Origin: Maribacter dokdonensis DSW-8
GTDB taxonomy: Bacteria > Bacteroidota > Bacteroidia > Flavobacteriales > Flavobacteriaceae
Assembly: GCF_001447995.1 (NCBI RefSeq)
Contig: NZ_LDPE01000001.1
Coordinates: forward strand, 992,001 to 1,056,000
DNA: 64,000 nt
Reading direction: 5' to 3'
Under the pieces are notes generated by a model. The model had not been told where the DNA came from, searched no databases, and saw nothing but the letters and a program-made list of their open reading frames with translations. Numbering within the stretch: position 1 is the stretch's first letter; each line of letters begins with the position of its first letter. Made by a program: the position numbers and the translations under genes. Of the stretch, positions 19,830 to 28,324 are shown in pieces.

Positions 19830-20480
19830 ATGAAAAACCTTACTATATATCTTTTTCTTATAATGGCGTTTACATGCCTTAACTTAAGAGCACAGGAGAT
19901 TGCAATTCTAAAATATCAAGGTGGCGGTGATTGGTATGCCAACCCTACAGCATTACCAAATCTTATAAAATTCTGTAATGACAATATTGGAACAACAATA
20001 CAAAACAAACCCGAAACTGTAGAAGTAGGTAGCAGCACAATTTTTCAATACCCGTATTTACATATGACAGGGCATGGTAATGTGGTTTTTTCAGATGAGG
20101 AAATTGAAAACTTAAAAAGCTATTTAATGTCAGGTGGTTTTTTACATATTGATGATAATTACGGCATGAAACCATACATCACAAGGGAGATAAAAAAACT
20201 ATTCCCCAACAAAAATTTAGAAGAATTGGGAGCTGATCACCCCATTTTCAATAATTCATATTCTTTTGCAAAGGGACTACCTAAAATACATGAGCATGAC
20301 GGGCAACGTCCACAAGCTTTTGCAATTTTACAGGATAATAGGATTCTATTATTATTTACCTCAGAGTCTGATTTAGGTGATGGCTGGGAAGACCCAACAG
20401 TTCACAACGATGCTCCAGAAGTAAGACAAAAAGCACTTGAAATGGGAGCCAATATAATTACCTACGCTTTTAAAAACTAA
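19830..20480 (+). CDS. DUF4159 domain protein, exported
   Basis: The 216-residue protein has a signal peptide (residues 1-21, ending LRAQ) and one DUF4159 domain with IAILKYQGGGDWYANPTALP, YPYLHMTGHGNVVFSDEE, GGFLHIDDNYG and HPIFNNSY. The fold resembles the class I glutamine amidotransferase-like proteins found near AAA/MoxR and von Willebrand gene sets in Bacteroidota. I see no catalytic Cys-His pair, so it may be a binding protein. It starts a tight rightward operon with the AI-2E transporter (3 bp) and a methyltransferase (6 bp). Its function is unknown. Confidence 0.85.
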   Translation: MKNLTIYLFLIMAFTCLNLRAQEIAILKYQGGGDWYANPTALPNLIKFCNDNIGTTIQNKPETVEVGSSTIFQYPYLHMTGHGNVVFSDEEIENLKSYLMSGGFLHIDDNYGMKPYITREIKKLFPNKNLEELGADHPIFNNSYSFAKGLPKIHEHDGQRPQAFAILQDNRILLLFTSESDLGDGWEDPTVHNDAPEVRQKALEMGANIITYAFKN

Positions 20481-20483
20481 GCT

Positions 20484-21581
20484 ATGACATCAAAAACAAT
20501 CTCACAGGGCATATTAAGAGCTATTGGCGTATTGGTAGGTATCGCCATTTTGCTATACTTTCTTTATACTATACAATCTGTTTTGGCCTACTTGGCCATT
20601 GCCGCTGTAGTAGCGCTTATAGGCAGCCCTCTAGTACGTTTTTTTAGAAAAATTAAGTTACCCAATATTTTAGCAGTAATACTGACCATGCTTTTAATGG
20701 TAGGTGTTCTAGCCGGTATCATAGCCTTATTTATACCATTACTTTCTGAACAAGGAAAAAACTTGTCCTTATTGGATATTGATGAATTACAAACCAGTTT
20801 AAACACCTTATACCATCAAATCACCAATCACCTTGGCCTATCATCGCATATCGTAGAAGACGTTATAGATGACGCCGGTTTAGAAAAGAATATTTTACAA
20901 GGTTTGGATATTGGGTTCATACCTAATTTTCTTAATTCATTTTTAAATGTATTAAGCTCTGCAAGCATTGGCTTATTTTCAGTGCTTTTTATTTCTTTTT
21001 TCTTTTTAAAAGACAGCAAATTATTTGAAAATGGATTGTTGATTTTCGTTCCAATTGATAAAAAGAAAGGCACAACGAATTCCATCGGAAAAATAAATGG
21101 CTTGTTATCAAGATATTTTGTGGGATTGTTACTTCAAATTTTTATTCTTTTCGTCATTTACACCATAGTACTTTTAATTGTTGGTATTGAGAATGCTGTA
21201 GTAATTGCTTTTCTATGTGCGTTGTTCAATATAATACCATACATAGGTCCAATAATTGGGGGTGTAATAATGTTAACCCTTACCATGACCAGTAATTTAG
21301 GATCGAATTTTAGTGAAGTCATACTCCCAAAAACAGGTTATGTATTCTTAGGGTTACTCTTTGGCCAATTGGTAGATAATTTCTTCTCACAACCATTCAT
21401 ATTCTCAAATAGTGTAAAATCTCATCCGTTAGAAATTTTCCTGGTCATTATTATTGCGGGGCTACTATTTGGTGTTGTAGGTATGATTGTAGCCGTACCG
21501 GGTTACACAGCAATAAAAGTTATATTAAAAGAATTTTTATCCGACAACCAAATTGTTAAATCATTGACGCATAATCTTTAG
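20484..21581 (+). CDS. AI-2E family (PerM/TqsA-like) membrane transporter
   Basis: The 365-residue integral membrane protein has about eight transmembrane segments. A pair lies at residues 10-45, one at 60-82, and a cluster at 150-350. The AI-2E signature LIVGIENAVVIAFLCALFNI with PYIGPIIGG lies near 235-262. The soluble loop at 85-145 is charged. Family members include exporters of autoinducer-2 and sodium/proton antiporters, so the substrate cannot be inferred. The gene begins 3 bp after the DUF4159 gene and ends 6 bp before the methyltransferase gene; translational coupling is likely. Confidence 0.9.
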   Translation: MTSKTISQGILRAIGVLVGIAILLYFLYTIQSVLAYLAIAAVVALIGSPLVRFFRKIKLPNILAVILTMLLMVGVLAGIIALFIPLLSEQGKNLSLLDIDELQTSLNTLYHQITNHLGLSSHIVEDVIDDAGLEKNILQGLDIGFIPNFLNSFLNVLSSASIGLFSVLFISFFFLKDSKLFENGLLIFVPIDKKKGTTNSIGKINGLLSRYFVGLLLQIFILFVIYTIVLLIVGIENAVVIAFLCALFNIIPYIGPIIGGVIMLTLTMTSNLGSNFSEVILPKTGYVFLGLLFGQLVDNFFSQPFIFSNSVKSHPLEIFLVIIIAGLLFGVVGMIVAVPGYTAIKVILKEFLSDNQIVKSLTHNL

Positions 21582-21587
21582 GTAGAG

Positions 21588-22766
21588 GTGAATTCAGAAA
21601 TAGTTACAGACGAGGTACAGCAATATATTACGGATAAACTAGGCACAGATGTGCATAAAATACTTTTATCAAAACCGAAGTTCCTAGAAGTTTCCTCCAA
21701 AGAATTGGTAGAGCAAATTGAATCTAAAACAAAAGCCAAAGCAAAATTACCTTCTTGGTTTTCAACGAAAAATATATACTACCCAAATAAACTGAACTTA
21801 TCACAAACTTCATCTGAAGTTACGGCACAATACAAGGCTTCATTAATCAATGGCAAGAGTATTGTTGACATTACAGGTGGCTTTGGGGTAGACGCTTACG
21901 CATTTTCACAAAAATTTGAACAAGTAACCCATGTTGAAAAAAATAGTTCCTTGTCTAACATTGCGCAACATAATTTTGAGCAAATGGGCGCTACTAACAT
22001 CAACTGTATCGCGTCTGAGGGATTAGATTTTTTAAAGGCCACAACAACCACTTTTAACTGGTTATATATAGATCCTTCCAGAAGAGACAAAAACAATAAA
22101 AAAGTATACTATTTAGCTGATTGTGAGCCAAATATAGTCAATCAAGCATCTTTTTTATTTACAAAAGCCAATAACGTACTGGTTAAAACTGGTCCGCTAT
22201 TGGATTTAAAAATTGGATTAACAGAATTGAGCAATGTAAAAGAAATACATATTGTTGCGATAAATAACGATGTAAAAGAGGTGTTATGGTTAATGGAAAA
22301 AGGTTACAATCAAGAACCTATTATAAAAACAATCAATTTTAAAAATAGCATAAAACAAGAGTTCAGTTTTAAACCTAGTGAGGAAGAAAATGCTATCTCC
22401 AACTTTTCCAAACCACAAAATTACCTTTACGAACCAAACGCAGCTATCTTAAAATCAGGGTCTTTTCAATTTATTGGAGCATTTTTTAAATTAAATAAAT
22501 TACATCCAAACTCACATCTCTTCACTTCAACAGAGTTAATCAAGTTTCCTGGTAGAATATTCAAAATTCAAAATATCTATGAATATTCTAAAAAATCGTT
22601 TAAAAAATCCGGTATCAAAAAAGCCAATATTACCACGAGAAATTTTCCTGATTCAGTGTCTGAAATTAAAAGAAAACTAGGTCTAAAAGACGGTGGTGAA
22701 AACTATGTTTTTGCTACAACTGATTTAGACGGAAAACTAGTGTTAATTTCTTGTTTACGTTACTAA
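21588..22766 (+). CDS. Class I SAM-dependent methyltransferase with THUMP-like C-terminal domain
   Basis: The 392-residue protein begins at a GTG codon (21588), 6 bp after the preceding stop; its N-terminus from there matches the pattern of flavobacterial relatives. A Rossmann core at about 85-210 shows the SAM loop VDITGGFGVDAYAFS, the acidic LNWLYIDPSRRD, and KTGPLLDLKIG. The C-terminal THUMP-like part follows (KFPGRIFKIQNIYEYS). The DPSRR motif resembles the DPPY/NPPY-type loops of RNA or DNA base methyltransferases. The target is unknown. It is the last gene of its operon; no terminator hairpin is seen after it. Confidence 0.85.
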   Translation: MNSEIVTDEVQQYITDKLGTDVHKILLSKPKFLEVSSKELVEQIESKTKAKAKLPSWFSTKNIYYPNKLNLSQTSSEVTAQYKASLINGKSIVDITGGFGVDAYAFSQKFEQVTHVEKNSSLSNIAQHNFEQMGATNINCIASEGLDFLKATTTTFNWLYIDPSRRDKNNKKVYYLADCEPNIVNQASFLFTKANNVLVKTGPLLDLKIGLTELSNVKEIHIVAINNDVKEVLWLMEKGYNQEPIIKTINFKNSIKQEFSFKPSEEENAISNFSKPQNYLYEPNAAILKSGSFQFIGAFFKLNKLHPNSHLFTSTELIKFPGRIFKIQNIYEYSKKSFKKSGIKKANITTRNFPDSVSEIKRKLGLKDGGENYVFATTDLDGKLVLISCLRY

Positions 22767-23159
22767 TATTTTCTGAATTTCGGCATAATAACGTTCAAAA
22801 ACCACATCAAATTAAAGAAGAAACATCGCAAACTACAACGTTGTATATTAACTTTTGACCTTATTTTTAGATACATAATTACAATAAGTTGTTAAAATTT
22901 TAACACCAAAAAGATGTTCTTTTCGACTCACAAATTATTGATATCTTAATATTTACGGTCTTCTAAAACGATTTTCATAATCAAAACAACGAAATTTAAA
23001 ATTTTGACACTTGCAAATTAACGTTATCGAATCATCGATTATTAAAGGAAAATTGCTATTATTATACCGGATTTTGATTTTTTTAACATTTAATTCCGCA
23101 ACTATAAATTTTAAAAAGTCAATTTCTACACAATTAATTTAAACTAACAAACAACAATT
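22767..23159 (+). promoter_or_regulatory. 393-bp susC1 leader with palindromes
   Basis: This gap before the first susC contains two perfect palindromes, TACAACGTTGTA (22834-22845) and TGTTAAAATTTTAACA (22890-22905), and three AACGTT hexamers (22790, 22837, 23020). No exact TAnnTTTG box is seen. The stretch probably holds the promoter and operator of the susCD1 operon. No regulator gene is adjacent. Confidence 0.45.
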
Positions 23160-26100
23160 ATGAGTCAAAAACGTGATTACACGTTGATGAGCTCCAGTAA
23201 AAGGTCTTCCTTTATTAAATCTGGGGTATTATCAATGCTTGTTTGCCTAGGCACACAATTAGTGCAGGCAAATGAAAACACAAGTACTTCAAACAAAGTT
23301 GAAGTAGGAGCAGTTCAAACTACTGTTACCGGAACCGTTCTAGATGACACAGGTCAACCTCTACCTGGTGCAAACGTCGTGGAGAAAGGTACTACTAACG
23401 GTACACAAACAGATTTTGATGGTAATTATAGCTTAAATGTATCTGCCGGTGCTACGTTGGTATTTAGCTATATAGGATTTAAAAGCACCGAAGTTGCCGT
23501 AAACGGCCAGTCAAATATAAACGCTACCCTAGCCGAGGATGCAGCTGCACTTGACGAAGTTATTGTTTTAGGATATTCTCAACAAACAAGAGGTGACCTT
23601 ACGGGGTCTGTAGCTTCTGTAGATGTTTCTGAAGCAACCAAGGCACCAGTTGTAAATGCTGCTTCAGCATTACAAGGACGTGTTAGTGGTGTTACAGTGG
23701 TACAGAATGCTACACCAGGAAGTCCACCAAAAATCAATATTCGTGGATTTGGTACTAGTAATAACACCAACCCATTATTTATTATAGATGGGCTACAGAC
23801 AGATGATCCATTTGTACTAAATAGTATAAACCCTAACGATATTGCCCAGATGAACGTTTTAAAAGATGGTGCAGCGGCAATTTACGGTGCAAGAGCATCT
23901 AACGGGGTAGTGATTATTACAACCAAAGGTGGTGGTTATAATATGGAAAAACCAATAGTATCTATTGATACTTATACTGGTTTCTCTTCAATAGCGAATA
24001 CACCAGATTTCTTGAACGCACAACAATTAGGAGATGTTCTATTTCAAAGTGCAGCTAACGATGGTACAGCTTTTGACCACCCACAATACGGAAATGGTTC
24101 TTCAGCAATTGTTCCTTCTACCTTAAATGGTTATACCAGAGTTGTTTCTTATGACCCTATTGTAAGAGGTGACGCTTCGGCTACAGTTAACCCTAACGGT
24201 ACTGATTGGTTAGATGCCATTACAAGAACTTCGGTAATACAAAGTGTTGCCTTTTCTGTTGCAAATGGTGAGGAAAATAGTAAATACTCTCTTTCAGCAA
24301 ATTATTTAAACAACCCAAGTAACCTTGTAGATACATTTTACAAAATTGGTCAAATACGTTTAAATTCTGAATTTAAACTTGGAGACAAAGTAAGAATTGG
24401 AGAGCATTTCAGTGCTGCATATTCCAATGGTAACCAAGGTGGAGCTGGAGCAAGATATGAAGAAGCGGTAAGAAGCAGCCCATTAATTCCTTTATATGAT
24501 GACAATGGAAACTTTGCTGGTACCGGTGCTCAAGGTACAGGTAACTCAAGAAGCCCATTAGCTCAATTAAGTAGACAAAGTGACAACTTTAATAAGACCT
24601 TAAGACTTCTTGGAGATGTATACTTATCAGCTGAGTTAATGGATGGCCTTACTTTTAAAACTACTATTGGTGGAACAATCAATTCATTCAACACCCGTAG
24701 TTTCCAAGCTTTAGATCCAGAACATAGTGAGCCGTTAGGAACTAACACACTAACAGAAATAAATCAAGATGGCTATTCTTGGACTTTTACTAACACCTTA
24801 AATTACAAGAAAACCTTTGAAAACAGCAAAATAGATGCCTTAGTAGGTATAGAGTCTGTAGAAGATGGAATTAAAGGAAAACAAGTTAGCCGTACAGGTT
24901 TCTTATTTGAAACTCCAGATTTTTATTTGTTGAATAATGGTAGCGGAACACCAAACATCGACAATGCTTTTGATTCGGCTACGTCTCTTTATTCTTTATT
25001 TGGTTCTGCAACGTATTCTTATGCTGACAAATATTTTATAACGGGTACCTTACGTAATGATACCTCCTCTCGTTTTTCAGGGGATAACAAGAGTGATACA
25101 TTCCCTTCTATTAGTGCAGGTTGGGTAGTTAGCAAAGAAGATTTTATTTCTTCTGATTCAGCTTTGAGCTGGTTCAAATTAAAAGGTTCATGGGGTCAAT
25201 TAGGTAATCAATCTTTACCAGCAAGTAACCCTACTATCAATATTTCTTCACTTAATGAGAGTTTAGGTAACTATGCTATTGACGGTAATGCAATTGCTAC
25301 TGGAGCAATATTATCTTCTGTTGGTAACCCAAATTTACGCTGGGAAACTAGTGAAGCTATTAATGCAGGTGTAGAATTAGGCTTTTTCAATGACAAGTTC
25401 AATGTTGATTTTGAATGGTTTAAGATTACCACAAAAGATTTGATTACTCAAGATAACAGCTTGATCAGTACTACAGCAATTGATGCTGGAGCACCATATG
25501 TAAACTCAGGTAATGTAGAAAACACAGGTTTTGACATTAATCTTAGATACAAAGATGAAACTACATCTGGTTGGAAATATGGGTTTGATGTAAATTTCTC
25601 TCACTACAAGAATGAAGTAACAGATTGGATCAGTGAATTTCAAACAGGTGATGATAGCTTCCGTGGTGGAGCAGTATCTAGAACTCAAGTAGGTCAACCA
25701 ATTTCGTCTTTCTTTGGTAGAGAAGTAATAGGTTTCACAGATGAAGGTAGATTTGAATATAGAGATATAGATGGTAATAATACTATAGACGATAGTGATA
25801 GAACATTTATTGGATCTCCGCATCCAGACTTTACATATGGCTTTAACTTTAACCTAGGTTATAAAGCTTTTGACCTATCATTATTCTTACAAGGTTCTCA
25901 AGGAAACGATGTATACAACTACGTTAAGATATTTACAGATTTCCCAACTTTTGTTGATGGAAATAGAAGTGTCAGAGTATTAGATTCTTGGACACCATCA
26001 AATACTAATGCTACTTTACCAGCATTAAGTAATTCAATACAAAACAGCGAAACGCAACCTAATTCTTACTTTGTAGAGGATGGCTCTTACTTGCGTTTAA

Positions 26101-26330
26101 AGAATATACAATTAGGGTATGCTTTCCCTGAAAAAGTGACAAGTAAAATTGGTCTTGATATGTTGAGAGTATACATTCAAGGAACAAACTTGTTTACTAT
26201 TACAGGATATGATGGCTTTGACCCAGAAATTATATCATCTGTTACCGGTAATAACTTAACATTGGGTGTAGACAACCAGGTTGTACCACAATCTAGAATT
26301 CTTACACTTGGATTTAATTTAAAATTGTAA
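23160..26330 (+). CDS. SusC/RagA family TonB-dependent outer-membrane transporter 1
   Basis: The 1056-residue protein has an export signal with a long basic n-region (cleavage near residue 38, LVQANEN). A CarboxypepD_reg-like domain follows (about 55-135, VTGTVLDDTGQPLPGAN), then the linker DEVIVLGYSQQTRGDLTGS, a TonB plug (about 140-265, with INIRGFGTSNNTNPLFIIDG and VLKDGAAAIYGARASNGVVI), and a 22-strand-type barrel ending in an aromatic strand (LTLGFNLKL). SusC imports oligomers across the outer membrane together with a SusD lid. susD1 follows after 4 bp. The loop DIDGNNTIDDSD is EF-hand-like, as in many SusC proteins. The substrate is unknown; no polysaccharide hydrolase is adjacent. Confidence 0.95.
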   Translation: MSQKRDYTLMSSSKRSSFIKSGVLSMLVCLGTQLVQANENTSTSNKVEVGAVQTTVTGTVLDDTGQPLPGANVVEKGTTNGTQTDFDGNYSLNVSAGATLVFSYIGFKSTEVAVNGQSNINATLAEDAAALDEVIVLGYSQQTRGDLTGSVASVDVSEATKAPVVNAASALQGRVSGVTVVQNATPGSPPKINIRGFGTSNNTNPLFIIDGLQTDDPFVLNSINPNDIAQMNVLKDGAAAIYGARASNGVVIITTKGGGYNMEKPIVSIDTYTGFSSIANTPDFLNAQQLGDVLFQSAANDGTAFDHPQYGNGSSAIVPSTLNGYTRVVSYDPIVRGDASATVNPNGTDWLDAITRTSVIQSVAFSVANGEENSKYSLSANYLNNPSNLVDTFYKIGQIRLNSEFKLGDKVRIGEHFSAAYSNGNQGGAGARYEEAVRSSPLIPLYDDNGNFAGTGAQGTGNSRSPLAQLSRQSDNFNKTLRLLGDVYLSAELMDGLTFKTTIGGTINSFNTRSFQALDPEHSEPLGTNTLTEINQDGYSWTFTNTLNYKKTFENSKIDALVGIESVEDGIKGKQVSRTGFLFETPDFYLLNNGSGTPNIDNAFDSATSLYSLFGSATYSYADKYFITGTLRNDTSSRFSGDNKSDTFPSISAGWVVSKEDFISSDSALSWFKLKGSWGQLGNQSLPASNPTINISSLNESLGNYAIDGNAIATGAILSSVGNPNLRWETSEAINAGVELGFFNDKFNVDFEWFKITTKDLITQDNSLISTTAIDAGAPYVNSGNVENTGFDINLRYKDETTSGWKYGFDVNFSHYKNEVTDWISEFQTGDDSFRGGAVSRTQVGQPISSFFGREVIGFTDEGRFEYRDIDGNNTIDDSDRTFIGSPHPDFTYGFNFNLGYKAFDLSLFLQGSQGNDVYNYVKIFTDFPTFVDGNRSVRVLDSWTPSNTNATLPALSNSIQNSETQPNSYFVEDGSYLRLKNIQLGYAFPEKVTSKIGLDMLRVYIQGTNLFTITGYDGFDPEIISSVTGNNLTLGVDNQVVPQSRILTLGFNLKL

Positions 26331-26334
26331 AAAA

Positions 26335-28029
26335 ATGAAAAAGAAATTAATTTATTTATTCACATTATTCGCCGCTATAAGTGCATGTAGCGATGAATTT
26401 ACAGAGCAACCCGCTATAGGTGCGCTAAGTGATGCTGCCGTTCAAAATGAAGACGGTGTAGAACTACTTTTAATTGGCGCGTATTCAACCTTAGATGGAA
26501 TTAGAAACAATTTATCAGGTAACGGTTTTGCCGCTAGTGGTGACAACTGGTGGTTTGATGTTATCGCAGATGATGCCCACAAAGGAAGTACAGATGGTGA
26601 CCAAGCTGATCTTTTTGAAATGGAAGTTTACAACTGGACCACAGGTAACCCATACGTTTTAGGTAAATGGTCGTCAATTTTTGCAGGTGTAAACAGAGCA
26701 AATGCCGTTATATCTCTTATTTCTTCAATTGAAGATGCAGATTTAACAGGTAAACTTGCCGAGGCCCGTTTTTTAAGAGGTCATTTTAATTTTGAGTTGC
26801 AAAGAATCTACGGAAATGTTCCTTACATTTCTGAAGAAAATTATGCAAATACAGAGTTTAACCAACCAAATCCAGGTCCTATTTGGGATCAGATTGAAGC
26901 TGATTTTCAGTTCGCAATGGATAATCTACCTGCTACACAAGAGCAATCCGGTAGACCTACATCTTGGGCAGCCCAGACTTATTTAGGAAAAGTACACTTA
27001 CAGCAATCAGATTGGGCAGCTGCATTTGATTTATTAGAAGATGTAATCAACAATGGTCCATACAGTTTAAATGCTGAATTCTTGGACAATTTCATTAGCT
27101 CAGGTGAGAATAGTTCAGAATCTGTTTTCGCTATTCAGTTCACTGCAGATACCGGGCAATCTTTTAACGGTAATATTGGTGGAGTACTAAACTTCCCTAA
27201 TCCAGGTCCATTTGGTTCATGTTGTGGCTTTTACCAACCTTCTCAAGATTTGGTAAATGCTTTCCAAACTGATGAGGACGGATTACCATTATTAGATACC
27301 TTTAATGCTGCAGGTAATGATGTAGCCAATGATTACGGTATTGAAGATGAAGATGCCTTTACGCCTCATACCGGACCTTTAGATCCTAGATTAGATTATA
27401 CTGTAGGTAGAAGAGGTATTGATTATAATGGTTATGGTACATTCCCAGGACATTCTTGGATCCGTGCAACATTTGCTGATATATCAGGTCCATATTTACC
27501 AGCCAAAAACGTTTATCAATCTGGTGATACCGACAACCAAGGTACAGGTGCATGGGGTCAGCAACACTCTGGTATAAACTATAACATTATACGTTTTGCA
27601 GATGTTCTTTTAATGGGTGCAGAAGCTGCAGTTGAATTAAACGACTTAGCATCAGCATTAACTTGGGTAAACATGGTTAGAAACAGAGCAAAAAGCATGT
27701 CTTATGTGCAAAATGAAGCTGGTGATGCAGATGCAGCCAATTATGTAATTGAACCTTACACAAGTTTTTCTGATCAAGCATTTGCAAGAAAAGCAGTTCG
27801 TCATGAGCGCCGTTTAGAACTTGGAATGGAAGGTCACCGTTTGTTTGACCTAAGAAGATGGGGCAACGGAGTTGAAGTAATCAATGAGTACATTGCTAAT
27901 GAAAGCCGTACTATTGAAAATTTTGGCACAAAAGCTAACGCATTCGAAGCTAAACATGATTTATTGCCTATACCTTTAAGTGCAATTGATTTAAGTGGAG
28001 GTATTTTAGAACAAAACCCAGGTTTTTAA
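26335..28029 (+). CDS. SusD/RagB family outer-membrane lipoprotein 1
   Basis: The 564-residue lipoprotein has a signal sequence ending ISAC, lipid on Cys18, followed by SDEF. An acidic stretch directly after the Cys is known as a surface-export signal in Bacteroidota. The SusD domain has the TPR-like N-terminal half (ARFLRGHFNFELQRIYGNVP at about 142-161) and the C-terminal motifs AVRHERRLELGMEGHRLFDLRRW and LLPIPLSAIDLSGGILEQNP. It acts as the ligand-binding lid of the SusC1 barrel. A vicinal cysteine pair, Cys296-Cys297 in SCCGFYQPSQDLVNAF, recurs in SusD2 of this window. A strong terminator follows the gene. Confidence 0.95.
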   Translation: MKKKLIYLFTLFAAISACSDEFTEQPAIGALSDAAVQNEDGVELLLIGAYSTLDGIRNNLSGNGFAASGDNWWFDVIADDAHKGSTDGDQADLFEMEVYNWTTGNPYVLGKWSSIFAGVNRANAVISLISSIEDADLTGKLAEARFLRGHFNFELQRIYGNVPYISEENYANTEFNQPNPGPIWDQIEADFQFAMDNLPATQEQSGRPTSWAAQTYLGKVHLQQSDWAAAFDLLEDVINNGPYSLNAEFLDNFISSGENSSESVFAIQFTADTGQSFNGNIGGVLNFPNPGPFGSCCGFYQPSQDLVNAFQTDEDGLPLLDTFNAAGNDVANDYGIEDEDAFTPHTGPLDPRLDYTVGRRGIDYNGYGTFPGHSWIRATFADISGPYLPAKNVYQSGDTDNQGTGAWGQQHSGINYNIIRFADVLLMGAEAAVELNDLASALTWVNMVRNRAKSMSYVQNEAGDADAANYVIEPYTSFSDQAFARKAVRHERRLELGMEGHRLFDLRRWGNGVEVINEYIANESRTIENFGTKANAFEAKHDLLPIPLSAIDLSGGILEQNPGF

Positions 28030-28050
28030 GACCATAAATTCTTTATAATA

Positions 28051-28083
28051 AGCAGGACATCTAATTGATGTCCTGCTTTTTTT
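28051..28083 (+). terminator. Intrinsic terminator of susCD1
   Basis: AGCAGGACATC and GATGTCCTGCT pair perfectly over 11 bp around a 5-base loop (TAATT), followed by seven or more T. It lies 22 bp after the susD1 stop. Confidence 0.92.
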
Positions 28084-28324
28084 ATATCCTAAAAAACTAT
28101 CCTTATTTAGAATTACCCTGATTAAATTTTAAATAATTTAAGCCTATAATGCTATCTATTTAACTTTCATAAATTCATTGTAAAACACTATTTTGCATAG
28201 TAGATCAACAAATAGACTATTCATTCAAATAGTACTCCCTAACACTTGTCAAAACTCAATTATCTGATAAGAACAATACTTAAACAATAACTTACAACAA
28301 ACAACACAACAAAAACTAACTGAT
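28084..28324 (+). promoter_or_regulatory. Leader of the FG-GAP lipoprotein gene
   Basis: This AT-rich 241-bp stretch lies between the susCD1 terminator and the next gene, so it should carry a promoter. A direct repeat CAAATAG occurs at 28209-28215 and 28226-28232, 17 bases apart. I see no exact TAnnTTTG box. Confidence 0.3.
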
